Source of the DNA: Mayfieldus sp963841445
Lineage (GTDB): Bacteria > Actinomycetota > Thermoleophilia > Solirubrobacterales > 70-9
Direction: 5' to 3'
Assembly: GCA_963841445.1 (NCBI GenBank)
Contig: CAWJCP010000002.1
Coordinates: forward strand, 1,550,001-1,614,000
Length of the DNA: 64,000 bases
Shown: one piece after another, positions 7,989 through 16,930 of the stretch
Position numbering within the stretch: the first letter of the stretch is position 1
Layout of the letters: every line of letters starts with the position of its first letter
The notes under the pieces: model-generated
The model's input: the letters and a program-made list of their open reading frames with translations, nothing else
The model's database searches: none
Told to the model about the DNA's origin: nothing
Translations under genes and position numbers: made by a program

Positions 7989-8756
7989 TCATCCAGGCTG
8001 GCAGTGCGGGCACCAGTAAGTCGTGCGGTTGGCGTCTCCCTGGCCGCGCGAGTGCAGCCGGGTGCCGCAGCGCCGGCAGGGCTCGCCGGCGCGCCGGTAG
8101 ACGGATCGCGGATGGCGACCGCTGAGAGTGGCGGCATTCATCAGCTCGCGGGTCCTCGCCAGCACTCCCTCGAGCTCGTCCTCACACATCTCTCCGAGCG
8201 GGCGCCATGGATTGACCCGGGCGGCAAAGCATCCTTCGCTCTTGAAGATGTTGCCGACCCCGGCGACGAGCCGCTGGTCGAGCAGGGCGTCGCCGACCTG
8301 CCGCCGAGCCGCGGATTGGCGCAGGCGTCCCGCCGCCTCGCGCTCGTCGAAGTTGTCACCGAGGATGTCGGGGCCGAGCCGAGCCAGGGCCGGATCCAGC
8401 GCCAGGCGGCGCTCGGGAAGAACCCGCAGGGTCGAGCCGCCGAACTGAACGGCTTCCGCCTGTCCGGTGCTCAGCGCCGCCCAAGCCGAGCGGACCGAGC
8501 GCCGCCAGCGGGCTCCCTGCGGATAGAGCTGCCAGGAGCCGTTCATGCCGAGGTGGCTGTGCAGGACGATTCCGCCCTCGAAGTGCAGCAGTAGGTGCTT
8601 GCCGCGCGATTCGACCCGCTCCACGCGCCGGCCGTCGAGCGCTTCGATCCCCGCCGCGCGCCCGCGCGCATTCGGAGCGCTGGCACTGACCTGCTTGCCG
8701 GCCAGAACAGCGTCGAGCCGGCGGGCGGTGCGCAGGATCGTGTCGCCCTCGGCCAC
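7989..8756 (-). CDS. nei: Fpg/Nei-family DNA glycosylase (Nei2-like), N-terminal proline missing
   Basis: 255-residue base-excision glycosylase/AP-lyase family member. It has the N-terminal EGDTI motif, LHSHLGMNGSW, a helix-two-turn-helix region with GVGNIFKSE, and a zinc finger CRRCG...TTYWCPHC with the conserved arginine (NRTTYW). Odd point: with the GTG start at 8756 the second residue is alanine (GCC), where the family uses N-terminal proline as catalytic nucleophile. Either the enzyme lacks the usual chemistry, the base is miscalled, or the start differs. Close linkage to lhr matches the mycobacterial lhr-nei order and supports a DNA repair role. Spacing to the YWTD gene is 7 bases. Confidence 0.88.
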   Translation of the reverse strand: MAEGDTILRTARRLDAVLAGKQVSASAPNARGRAAGIEALDGRRVERVESRGKHLLLHFEGGIVLHSHLGMNGSWQLYPQGARWRRSVRSAWAALSTGQAEAVQFGGSTLRVLPERRLALDPALARLGPDILGDNFDEREAAGRLRQSAARRQVGDALLDQRLVAGVGNIFKSEGCFAARVNPWRPLGEMCEDELEGVLARTRELMNAATLSGRHPRSVYRRAGEPCRRCGTRLHSRGQGDANRTTYWCPHCQPG

Positions 8757-8763
8757 GGCGCCT

Positions 8764-9972
8764 TCAGCCGCGACGTCGCAGGGTTAACCTCGTCGTCTTT
8801 GTCGTCGGTTTTCGACCGACTGGCTTGAATTTGACCTTCGCCGTGACCTTCGCCTTGCCGGTCGATTTGAGCTTCCTGGCGACGCGGTGCTTTGGTCTGA
8901 CGACCAGCTTGAACCTGCTGGCGGCTTTCGCCTTCTTGGTCTGCTTCTTGATCTTGGCACCCCTGAGCACGAGACGACCCTTCTCGAAGATCCTCACGAT
9001 CAACACCGCAATGCCGCGCTTGCGGTTCAGCCTCTTGCCAACGATCGAAAAGGCGCTCCCCGGCCCGAGTGCGTCGACCGCGACGGCCACCGGGGAGCCA
9101 CCGAAGTCGACGAAGCTCTGGTCGACACCGGAGCCGCTCAGGCCGGCGCGTCCGATCGAGCTGCCAAGAGCGCTGCCGTTCGCCCAGTAGATGTGCTGGG
9201 AGCCGGCGGCGATGCCGAAGATGCCGCTGGCGCCGCCGACCAAGCTCTGGTCGACGCCGGAGCCGTCGAGGTTGGCGCGACCAATGGTGTCGCTCCCGCG
9301 GTTCGACCAGTAGACGTGCTGGCTGTCGACCGCCACGGCGTAGGGCTCGTTGGCCCCGGCTATGAAGGTCTGGTTGACAGCGGAGCCGTCGAGGTTGGCG
9401 CGACCGATCGCGTTTACGGGGTCGCCTGCCCCGGTGGTGGTGCTGGTCCAGTAGATGTGCTGGCCGTCGACTGCCAGCCCAATCTTGTTGACGCCCGGAA
9501 GCGGGGTGGCGCTGTTGATGAAGGTCAGGTTGGCGCCGGAGCCGTCGAGATTCGCCCGTCCGATCGCGCAACAGCCGTTTCTCCAGTAGATGTGCTGGGC
9601 ATCGACAGCCAATGCCGCCGGGAAGTTGGCGCCGGCGATGAAGCTCTGGTTGACGCCGGAGCCGTCGAGGTTGGCGCGACCGATCGCGCCGAGCACGTCG
9701 TCCGCCCAGTAGACGTGCTGGGCGTCGACTGCAAGGCCGATCAGATCGCCTGAGCCGGGCAGCGTGATAAAGCTCTGGTTGATCGCGGAGCCGTTGAGCT
9801 TCGCCCGTCCGATCTTCCCGGCCTCGTCGTCCGTCCAGTAGACGTATCCGCTCGCCGGTGCCGCAAGCAGCAGGCAGGCGATGACGCCGGTCGCGGCGAC
9901 GGTTGCGCTTCTCCACCTGGCACTGTCCCCCCTGGAGGACACGTCTGACGACGGTAGCACCGGGGTCGACAA
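8764..9972 (-). CDS. exported YWTD beta-propeller-like repeat protein
   Basis: 402 residues with an N-terminal signal segment (VAATGVIACLLLAAPASG) followed at once by YVYWTDDEAGKIGRAKLNG. About six units of roughly 43 residues follow, each with a HVYW(A/S/T) strand and the turn IGRANLDGSGVNQSFI. This resembles LDL-receptor class B/YWTD repeats forming a six-bladed propeller. The DNA repeats are very similar to each other (about 9100-9840). The last 100 residues are lysine/arginine-rich beta strands of the sort seen at the ends of exported thermoleophilial proteins (my recollection, not checked). It is wedged between lhr (7-base gap) and nei (7-base gap), so it is probably co-transcribed, though no repair role is apparent. 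Confidence 0.8.
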   Translation of the reverse strand: MSTPVLPSSDVSSRGDSARWRSATVAATGVIACLLLAAPASGYVYWTDDEAGKIGRAKLNGSAINQSFITLPGSGDLIGLAVDAQHVYWADDVLGAIGRANLDGSGVNQSFIAGANFPAALAVDAQHIYWRNGCCAIGRANLDGSGANLTFINSATPLPGVNKIGLAVDGQHIYWTSTTTGAGDPVNAIGRANLDGSAVNQTFIAGANEPYAVAVDSQHVYWSNRGSDTIGRANLDGSGVDQSLVGGASGIFGIAAGSQHIYWANGSALGSSIGRAGLSGSGVDQSFVDFGGSPVAVAVDALGPGSAFSIVGKRLNRKRGIAVLIVRIFEKGRLVLRGAKIKKQTKKAKAASRFKLVVRPKHRVARKLKSTGKAKVTAKVKFKPVGRKPTTKTTRLTLRRRG

Positions 9973-9979
9973 TCCGGGA

Positions 9980-12900
9980 TCAGGCTGACTTCACCAGGCG
10001 CCGCGGCCCACGCGAGAAGCCGGCCGCGATCAGCGGCTCCTCGGCCCCCGAACCCAACACCGGCTCCCCGTCCACCCGCTCGATGCCGAGCTTCGGGATC
10101 GTCCCGCCGCTGACCGCGTCGGCCAGCGCCTCCATCGTCTCCGCCATCTCGGCCTCCTCGAGGTCGCGCAGCCGCAGGATGCCGCGCCCGCCGCGCTCGA
10201 CGTAGACCTGCGGCTCGCCGTCTCGCAGCATCAGGTAGGCGCCCGGGGCCCGCGCGGGGCGCCGCGTTCCCCCAAGCTTCGGCCAGGGCAGCGAGGCGCC
10301 GTAGGGGTTTGCCGGGTCGGTTGCGGCGATGATCAAAAAGCTTCCGTCCGCCGCCGGCAGCGAGCGCAGCCGCTCGACCGCGCCCGGGAGCGCGAACTGG
10401 GCTCCGCCCATCCCCTCGACGAAGTAGCCGCGCCGGGCGGTGCCAAGCAGCTCGAGGTTGCCGAGCTCGCCGTAGAGGGTCGAGAAGCCGCCGGGCACCC
10501 CCTCGGCGAGGACCGTCTCGCGGGTGACGATGCCGTGGCGCTCCAGCATCAGCTCGGCCTGGGCGCGAAGCCGCGGCCCGGCCGCCGGGGCGCCCTCGAA
10601 GAGCGGCGCGGTCAGCGACCAGCGGCCCTGCACGGCCTGGCCGCCGGCGGCGCGGCGCCGGGCGAAGCGGCGGCCGCGCGGCTCGCTGGCGCGCACCGCG
10701 CGCAGGCGGGGGGCCCGCAGCGGCGCGAATGCGTCGTTGGTCACCTCGCCCGACCAGGCGAGATCCCAGAGCGCCTCATGAAGCTCCTGCGGCGAGGCCT
10801 CCAGCTCCGCGGCAAGGTCGAGCCAGAAGGTCGGGCCGGCGGCGAGCCGGTCGCGGATCCGGTCCTGCAGCTCACCCTCTGGCCGGTCCAGTTTCGCGTT
10901 CGCGGGCGGCGGGCCGGCGAGTCGCACGTCCTCGCGGAAGTAGAGCGCCACCCGGCCGTCGCTGCGGCCGAGCGACCCCGCGCCCAGCCAGACGATCTCG
11001 CCGCTTGTGCAGAGCTCGTCGAGCCAGGTCGGGCTGTATGCGCCGAGGCGGCGAGGCAGCACGTCGCGCTCCCAGACCGCCGGGGTGAGCGCCACGCCCT
11101 GGAGGGGGACCAGCGCCTCGCGCAGCCGGTCGGGGCCCGCGCCCGCGGCTCGGTGGACGCCGACGTTCTGCCAGCTGGGCAGGAAGCGAGCCAGCTCACG
11201 GCGGTCGGCGGCCTCGACCTCGCGGCGCAGGTGGGCGAGGCTGGCCCGCCGCACACGGCGCAGCACCTCGGCATCGCACCACTCGCGCTCGCTGCCGCCG
11301 GGCAGGAGCTCGCCGCGCACCAGCACCCCGGCGCGCTCGAGCTCGCGCAGGGCGGGTGTCGGGTCGATCCCGTAGCGGTTGGCGAGCTGGGCGGTCGGGA
11401 ACGGCCCGTGGGTGCGCGCGTAGCGGCGCACCAGCGCCGCCAGCGGCTCATCCGGGGCCTCGAGGAAGGAGTCGGGCAGGCCGCCAGGCGGCGGCACGCC
11501 GAGGGCGTCGCGGTACAGGCCGGCGTCCTCGGCGGCGACGTAGCGCTGCTCGCCGCCGATCCGCACCTCGGCGACGCGGCGCTCGGCGACCAGCTTCTCG
11601 AGCATCGAGGCGGCGGCGTATCCCTCCGCGACCCGCCGCTCCGCCTCCTCGCGCGTCAGGTCGCCGAGGTCGCGCAGCACCTGCTGAAGGGCGTCGCGGT
11701 CGCGCGCCTGGCCGGCCTCGGTGAGGTGCTGGAGCTGCGCCTCGACCTCCTCCAGCGCCTCGGGGTCGATCAGCTCGCGCAGCTCCTCCTGGCCGAGCAG
11801 CTCGCGCAGCAGCTCGCGGTCGAGCGCAAGCGCCGCGGCGCGGCGTTCGGCGTTCGGAGTGTCGCCCTCGTACATGTAGGTCGCGACGTAGTCGAAGAGC
11901 AGCGAGGAGGCAAACGGCGACGCGGTCTGGGTCTCGACCTCGACGAGGGTGAGGCGACGACTGTGCAGGTCGCGGAGCAGGGTGTCGAGCGAGGGCAGGT
12001 CGAGGACGTCGCGCAAGCACTCCCGGAAGGTCTCGAGGATGACCGGGAAGCGCGGGAAGTCGCGCGCGACCTCGAGCAGGCTCTGCGACTTCAGCCGCTG
12101 CTGCCAGAGCGGCGTGCGCTTGCCGGGGTAGGCGCGCGGGATCAGCAGCGAGCGGGATGCGTTCTCGCGGAAGCGGGCGCCGAACAGCGCCGAGCCGGAG
12201 AGCTCGGAGACGACCAGGTCCTCGAGCTCGTCGGGCTCGATCAGGATCAGGTCGGAGGGCGGCACCTCGTCGGCGTCGGGGAGGTGGATGACAATCCCGT
12301 CGTCGGACCAGATCGCGTCGACCTCGAGCTCGCGCTCGCTGCGGATCTTCGCCGAGAGCGCCAGGCCCCAGGCCGCGTGGACGCGGCCACCGAACGGCGA
12401 GAGGACGCAGAGCCGCCAGTCGCCGATCTCGTCGCGGAAGCGCTCGACGACGATCGCCTCGTCGGAGGGCACGACCTTGGTAGCCGCCTGCTGCTCCTGC
12501 AGGTAGTTGACGAGGTTCTCTGCGGCGCGCTGGTCGAGGTCGTACTCGGAGGAGAGCTTCCCTGGATCGGCGGAGACGGCCTCGCGCGCGAAGGCGCCGA
12601 TCGCGCGACCGAGCTCGGCGGGGCGCCCGATGCCGTCGCCACGCCAGAACGGCACCGCCCCCGGAACGCCCGGGGCCGGGGTGACGATCACGCGGTCGCG
12701 GGTGATGTCCTCGATCCGCCAGGTCGTCGCGCCGAGCAGGAAGGTCTGGCCGGGGCGGGCCTCGTAGACCATCTCCTCGTCGAGCTCGCCGACCCGGCGC
12801 CCGTCGGGAAGGTGGACTCCGTAGAGGCCGCGGTCGGGGATCGTGCCGGCGTTGGTCACGACCAGCTGCCTTGCTCCCTTGCGACCCCGGATCGTGCCCT

Positions 12901-14788
12901 GGGTCCGGTCCCAGACGATTCGCGGGCGCAGCTCGGCGAAACGCTCGGAGGGATAGCGGCCGTCGAGCATGTCGAGGACGTTCTCGAGCTGCTCGCGGGA
13001 GAGCTCGGCGAACGGCTGTGAGGCGGTGATCAGGCTCTCGACCTCGTCGACCTCCCACTCGTCCAGCGCCGACATCGAGACCAGGTGCTGGGCGAGCACG
13101 TCAAGCGGGTTCTGCGGGATCACCGTCTCCTCGATCTCGCCCGAGCGCATCCGCTTCGCGACCACCGCGCACTCGAGCAGGTCAGCGCGGAACTTGGGGA
13201 AGATGCGGCCCTTGGAGACCTCGCCGAGCCCGTGGCCGGCGCGGCCGATTCGCTGCAGGCCGCGGGTCACCGACTTCGGCGACTCGACCTGGATCACGAG
13301 GTCGACGGCGCCCATGTCGATGCCCAGCTCCAGCGAGGAGGTCGCGACCAGGCAGGGCAGCTTTCCCGACTTCAGCAGCTCCTCGACCACGGTTCTCTCC
13401 TCGTGAGAGAGAGAGCCATGATGAGCACGCGCTATCTCAGCGTCTTCCGCGGGTGGTGCGGCGGGCCTGGCCGCCGGACGCGCGGACTCGGGAGCACGTT
13501 CGGCGGGTAGGTCCGCCGTGACAGGACCCGCGGCCGAGCCGTTGGCGTGGCCCCCGTGCTCAGTCGCAGGAAGCTCCTGCGGCTCTTCCTCGTTGGCCAG
13601 CTCGTTGAGCCGTTTGGCAAGGCGTTCCGCGCCGCGGCGGTTGTTGACGAAGATGATCGTGCTGGTGTGCTCCTGGACCAGACGCAGCAGCTCGGGGTAG
13701 ATCGCCGGCCAAATGCTGCGCGCGTTCGTGGCCGGGTCGAGGGAGGCCTCTATCGGACCTGGATCGATCCGCTCAGGCGAAGGCTCGTTGCTCTCGGCCG
13801 CGGGTCCTGTCACGGAGTCCGCGCTCGCGGCCGTGCTCGGGGACTGCGCGCGGTCCGCGATCGCGGCCTCCGCACCACCCGCGGAAGAGGCCCCATTCCC
13901 CCCGATCCCAGCTCCAGGTTCCGTCATGTCCTCCACAGGCACCTGAATCTGCAAATCGAGCTCTTTTGATCGGCCGGCGTCCACTACCTCACAGTCCCGT
14001 TTGGGCCCCACCAGGAAGGAAGCGATTCGCTCCAGCGGGCGCTGGGTGGCCGAGAGGCCGATCCGCTGGACACGAATGCCCGACACGTCCTCCGCTTCGC
14101 GTCCGGGCGTATCGGGGTCGCTGGCGGTCTGTTTCACCAGATGCTCGAGCCGCTCCAGCGTCAGGGCGAGGTGCGAGCCGCGCTTTGACTGCGCGACGGC
14201 GTGGATCTCATCGACGATCACCGCCTCGACCGAGCCGAGCATCTCGCGAGCGCCCGAGGAGAGGATCAGATAGAGCGACTCCGGGGTCGTGATCAGGACG
14301 TCGGGGGGGTTGCGGCGCATCGCCTGGCGCTCCTTCTGCGGCGTGTCGCCGGTCCGCAGCCCGACCGTGACATCAAAACTCCCACCAGCCTCTCGCGTCG
14401 CCGTACGGCGACGCGCCGACATATTCGCTCCGATCCCGGCCAGCGGAGCGCGCAGGTTCCGCTCGATGTCGTAGGAGAGCGCCTTCAGCGGCGAGACGTA
14501 GACGATCCGGGTGCCCTCGCCTCGCCCCGGCTCGCGTGCGAGGCGGTCGATCCCCCACAGAAACGCCGCGAGGGTCTTCCCGGAGCCCGTCGGCGCGCAG
14601 ATCAGGGTGTTTGCGCCACTCGAGATAGCCGGCCATCCGCCTGCCTGGGCAGGCGTGGGGGCGTCGAACGACGCCTCGAACCACTCACGCACGGGCGCCG
14701 AGAACGGCGCAAGGGGGTCTTTCGCACTCGTATTTCGCTTCGAGGCCAACCCATTGATCTTAGGGACCGGTGCAAGCGGGTTCCTCAA
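9980..14788 (-). CDS. lhr: Lhr-family ATP-dependent DNA helicase with low-complexity insertions
   Basis: 1602-residue superfamily 2 helicase with Walker A APTGSGKT (residues 65-72), DEIH box (193-196), motif III LSATQRP, and motif VI QRIGRAGHG. A long C-terminal half holds winged-helix and Lhr-specific domains, as in mycobacterial Lhr (about 1500 residues). Lhr is a 3'-5' translocase linked to DNA damage tolerance. Two Ala/Pro/Glu/Gly-rich insertions, about residues 290-355 and 399-450, interrupt the second RecA-like domain; they look like flexible loops and keep the frame. The start used is a TTG, and other starts up to residue 33 are possible. It is the first gene of a leftward run that includes nei. 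Confidence 0.93.
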   Translation of the reverse strand: MRNPLAPVPKINGLASKRNTSAKDPLAPFSAPVREWFEASFDAPTPAQAGGWPAISSGANTLICAPTGSGKTLAAFLWGIDRLAREPGRGEGTRIVYVSPLKALSYDIERNLRAPLAGIGANMSARRRTATREAGGSFDVTVGLRTGDTPQKERQAMRRNPPDVLITTPESLYLILSSGAREMLGSVEAVIVDEIHAVAQSKRGSHLALTLERLEHLVKQTASDPDTPGREAEDVSGIRVQRIGLSATQRPLERIASFLVGPKRDCEVVDAGRSKELDLQIQVPVEDMTEPGAGIGGNGASSAGGAEAAIADRAQSPSTAASADSVTGPAAESNEPSPERIDPGPIEASLDPATNARSIWPAIYPELLRLVQEHTSTIIFVNNRRGAERLAKRLNELANEEEPQELPATEHGGHANGSAAGPVTADLPAERAPESARPAARPAAPPAEDAEIARAHHGSLSHEERTVVEELLKSGKLPCLVATSSLELGIDMGAVDLVIQVESPKSVTRGLQRIGRAGHGLGEVSKGRIFPKFRADLLECAVVAKRMRSGEIEETVIPQNPLDVLAQHLVSMSALDEWEVDEVESLITASQPFAELSREQLENVLDMLDGRYPSERFAELRPRIVWDRTQGTIRGRKGARQLVVTNAGTIPDRGLYGVHLPDGRRVGELDEEMVYEARPGQTFLLGATTWRIEDITRDRVIVTPAPGVPGAVPFWRGDGIGRPAELGRAIGAFAREAVSADPGKLSSEYDLDQRAAENLVNYLQEQQAATKVVPSDEAIVVERFRDEIGDWRLCVLSPFGGRVHAAWGLALSAKIRSERELEVDAIWSDDGIVIHLPDADEVPPSDLILIEPDELEDLVVSELSGSALFGARFRENASRSLLIPRAYPGKRTPLWQQRLKSQSLLEVARDFPRFPVILETFRECLRDVLDLPSLDTLLRDLHSRRLTLVEVETQTASPFASSLLFDYVATYMYEGDTPNAERRAAALALDRELLRELLGQEELRELIDPEALEEVEAQLQHLTEAGQARDRDALQQVLRDLGDLTREEAERRVAEGYAAASMLEKLVAERRVAEVRIGGEQRYVAAEDAGLYRDALGVPPPGGLPDSFLEAPDEPLAALVRRYARTHGPFPTAQLANRYGIDPTPALRELERAGVLVRGELLPGGSEREWCDAEVLRRVRRASLAHLRREVEAADRRELARFLPSWQNVGVHRAAGAGPDRLREALVPLQGVALTPAVWERDVLPRRLGAYSPTWLDELCTSGEIVWLGAGSLGRSDGRVALYFREDVRLAGPPPANAKLDRPEGELQDRIRDRLAAGPTFWLDLAAELEASPQELHEALWDLAWSGEVTNDAFAPLRAPRLRAVRASEPRGRRFARRRAAGGQAVQGRWSLTAPLFEGAPAAGPRLRAQAELMLERHGIVTRETVLAEGVPGGFSTLYGELGNLELLGTARRGYFVEGMGGAQFALPGAVERLRSLPAADGSFLIIAATDPANPYGASLPWPKLGGTRRPARAPGAYLMLRDGEPQVYVERGGRGILRLRDLEEAEMAETMEALADAVSGGTIPKLGIERVDGEPVLGSGAEEPLIAAGFSRGPRRLVKSA

Positions 14789-14849
14789 TGCCCGGTTAGA
14801 GGGTTAACCCCTATTGGCCGACCAATCACGACGCGTTAGCGTTGATCGC

Positions 14850-15167
14850 ATGTTGCGGCGGTTCCTGATTCGGCTGCACTTTGCGCCTGGGATCTGCAAG
14901 CTGTTCGATCTGCTGCCGGCGATCGTGCAACTCGCCTGGTTTGCTGAGACGGCCACCGCGACTCCGACCCCCGTCTATGGTCCCCCTGGTGTAAGCGAAG
15001 GGGTCGGGCCGCCAAAGTCCCGCAGCCGCCGGCTAGTCAATGCGCTCGTGGTTCCCTGTTTCGTTGCATTGGCTTCATACGGGTTGGGCGGGTGGGGTCT
15101 GGTCGGTCTCGTCTTCCTCATCTGGGCTTTCATCCTCCTCTTCCGCCGGATCCGAAGACGCGCGTGA
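14850..15167 (+). CDS. small membrane protein of unknown function
   Basis: 105 residues from the ATG at 14850 (a TTG at 14814 would add 12). The C-terminal part has two closely spaced hydrophobic segments (LVVPCFVALASYGL and GLVGLVFLIWAFILLF) followed by a basic tail RRIRRRA, so it is probably an inner-membrane hairpin with the C-terminus in the cytoplasm. No family is recognised. It is divergent from lhr and followed after 9 bases by a SnoaL-like gene. Confidence 0.5.
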   Translation: MLRRFLIRLHFAPGICKLFDLLPAIVQLAWFAETATATPTPVYGPPGVSEGVGPPKSRSRRLVNALVVPCFVALASYGLGGWGLVGLVFLIWAFILLFRRIRRRA

Positions 15168-15176
15168 TCCACGGCC

Positions 15177-15578
15177 ATGGCGAGTGAGAACGTCGAGCTT
15201 CTGCGTGGCGTCTATGAGCGCTGGGGCCGCGGGGACTTCAAAACCGAAGCCGTCTACGACGACGACTTCTCGGTCACCCTGGGGCCGGAATTCCCCGACG
15301 CGGGGGTGCACCACGGACGCGACGGGGTCGCCGCCTACACGAAGAGCTTCCTGGAGCCCTGGGAGAGGATCACGATCAAGGCCGAGGAGATGATCGATGG
15401 CCAGGACAAGGTGCTGGTCCGAGTTCTGCAGCAGGGCACCGGCGAGCTGAGCGGAGTCGGGGTCGAGCTGCGCTACTTCATGCTCTGGACCTTTGCCGGC
15501 GGCAGGCCCATGCGGCTGGAGTCGATCATGCACGAGGCCGAGGCCCGGGCCAAGCTGGAATCGCCCCCGGCCGGGTAG
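15177..15578 (+). CDS. SnoaL-like (NTF2-fold) protein
   Basis: 133 residues starting MASENVELLRGVYERWGRGDF, the N-terminal helix typical of SnoaL-like NTF2-fold proteins. The cone-shaped fold often houses a small ligand, but no catalytic residues can be assigned. A paralogue with the same layout (MSQENIEVARRFHDHF) lies in the tRNA-Phe island at 43599-43991. The stop is 11 bases before the acyltransferase remnant. Confidence 0.8.
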   Translation: MASENVELLRGVYERWGRGDFKTEAVYDDDFSVTLGPEFPDAGVHHGRDGVAAYTKSFLEPWERITIKAEEMIDGQDKVLVRVLQQGTGELSGVGVELRYFMLWTFAGGRPMRLESIMHEAEARAKLESPPAG

Positions 15579-15588
15579 CCTGGCGCTA

Positions 15589-16320
15589 GTGAGCGGCGAA
15601 CCCGAGCCCTTCACCACGACCTACCGCGCTCGCGATGGCTGTCTGCCGGCCGCTTGCCCTGGTGGGGCCGGATGCGAGTCGAGGGACTCGAGTCGCTGCC
15701 ACGCGGCGGCCCGGTACTGCTTGCCGGAAACCACGACTCCTACTTCGACCCGATCGCGATCGGGATGGCCGCCCGCCGGCGCCGCCAGATACGCGCCCTC
15801 GCCAAGTCGGCCCTCTGGGACGTTCGCGGCCTTGGCCCGATCCTCAACGGGATGGGCCAGGTGCCGATCGAGCGGGCGAGCGGCGACGCCGGGCGCGCTT
15901 TCGAACGCCATCGAAGCACTGCGCGCCGGAGCGTGCATCGGTGTCTTTCCCGAGGGAACGATCTCGGTCGGCCGCGAAATGCGCGCCCGCAGCGGCTTCG
16001 GCCGGTTAGCGGTCGAGGTTCCCGAGGCGCGTCTGGTCTGCGTCACGGTCGAGGGGACGCCCGACTACGTCCGCTTTCCGAGACGGCCCGCGGTGCGGGT
16101 GCGCTTCTTTGAGCCCCGGTCCGGGCAGACGCAGCCTGGCGAGGACGCGGCGGAGATCTCTGAGCGGCTGCTGGCCGAGATCAGGGCCCTGGCGCCGCCG
16201 GTGGACGCCGGCCGCGACCCGATGGCGACCCGCGCCAAGTGGGAAGCCAAGGCCGAGGCCCTGGAGGCGAAGCGTCGCGCCCGGGCCGAGGAGCGTCCCG
16301 AGGCCGCCGAGGTCGAGTGA
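15589..16320 (+). pseudogene. PlsC-type acyltransferase, broken by three +1 frameshifts
   Basis: 1-acyl-glycerol-3-phosphate acyltransferase-like gene. From the GTG at 15589 the protein reads EPFTTTYR, then continues in the next frame as AMAVCRPLAL (shift near 15632), then as WGRMRVEGLES and the catalytic motif NHDSYFDP (shift near 15661), then as SNAIEALRAG and FPEGTIS (shift near 15897). Each step is one extra base. Joined, these give a complete family member of about 240 residues with both the NHxxxxD and FPEG motifs and a charged C-terminal tail. Adjacent genes are in frame. The cause is decay or sequence error; the catalytic residues themselves are preserved. Confidence 0.8.
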
Positions 16321-16323
16321 GAC

Positions 16324-16362
16324 ATGGCGAGTTGGTTCCGCCTGACGGAACCAACTCGCCAT
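16324..16362. terminator. 16-bp stem hairpin between plsC-like gene and rmlC
   Basis: Perfect 16-bp arms (ATGGCGAGTTGGTTCC at 16324-16339 and its complement at 16347-16362) surround the loop GCCTGAC. It sits 3 bases after one stop codon and 4 before the opposite one, so it must serve both convergent genes. The loop sequence is the same GCCTGAC seen beside the small intergenic hairpins elsewhere in the window. Confidence 0.85.
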
Positions 16363-16366
16363 TTAG

Positions 16367-16930
16367 TCAGCGAAACGACGCCCAGATGGGCAGCTCATCG
16401 CGCACGTCGGCGAGCTGCGGCGCCGCCTTGTCGCGCTCTGAGAGCAGTGGATCGGCCACCGGCCACTCGACCCCGACGTCCGGGTCGTCCCAGGCGATCC
16501 CCGACTCGGTGGCCGGGTCGTAGTAGCTGGAGAGCTGGTAGTCGACGTCGGCGGTCTCGCTGAGCACGCAGAAGCCGTGCGCGAAGCCGACCGGGACGAG
16601 CAGCTGGCGATGCGAGCGGTCGTCGAGCTCGTGGCCCTCCCACCCTCCGAAAGTGGGCGAGTCGCGGCGCAGGTCGACTGCGACGTCGAAGATGCGCCCC
16701 GCCGAGCAGCGCACCAGCTTCGCCTGCCCGGGCTCGGTCTGAAAGTGCAGGCCGCGCAGCGTGTTGCGAGCCGAGCGCGAGTGGTTGTGCTGGACGAACT
16801 CGACCTCGACGCCGAGCTCGCGCCAGGCGTCCTCGCGGTAGGTCTCGACCAGGAAGCCGCGCTCGTCGCCGAAGACCTGCGGCTCGATCACGACCAGCCC
16901 GTCGAGCTTGCTTTCGATGCGGCGCGCCAT
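16367..16930 (-). CDS. rmlC: dTDP-4-dehydrorhamnose 3,5-epimerase
   Basis: Third step of dTDP-L-rhamnose synthesis. 187 residues from the ATG at 16930, which overlaps the rmlB stop as TGATG and suggests coupled translation. Cupin-fold motifs are clear: GFLVETYRED, FVQHNHSRSARNTLRGLHFQ (with the catalytic histidine), VRCSAGRIFDVAVDLR, and HGFCVLSETADVDYQ. Last gene of the leftward rhamnose operon, ended by the 16-bp hairpin. Confidence 0.96.
   Translation of the reverse strand: MARRIESKLDGLVVIEPQVFGDERGFLVETYREDAWRELGVEVEFVQHNHSRSARNTLRGLHFQTEPGQAKLVRCSAGRIFDVAVDLRRDSPTFGGWEGHELDDRSHRQLLVPVGFAHGFCVLSETADVDYQLSSYYDPATESGIAWDDPDVGVEWPVADPLLSERDKAAPQLADVRDELPIWASFR

Noticed and set aside
9100..9840. 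Repeated 29-33 base segments (GAGCCGTCGAGGTTGGCGCG type)
   Set aside because: They are coding repeats of the YWTD protein, spaced by whole repeat units, not a CRISPR array or mobile repeat.
10535..13021. Very long open frame on the + strand opposite lhr
   Set aside because: It is the antisense of a helicase with clear motifs; the translated product is low-complexity and without domains, as expected for GC-rich shadow frames.
15589..16320. Programmed ribosomal frameshifting in the plsC-like gene
   Set aside because: Three separate shifts without slippery heptamers or following pseudoknots make recoding very unlikely; decay or sequence error fits better.
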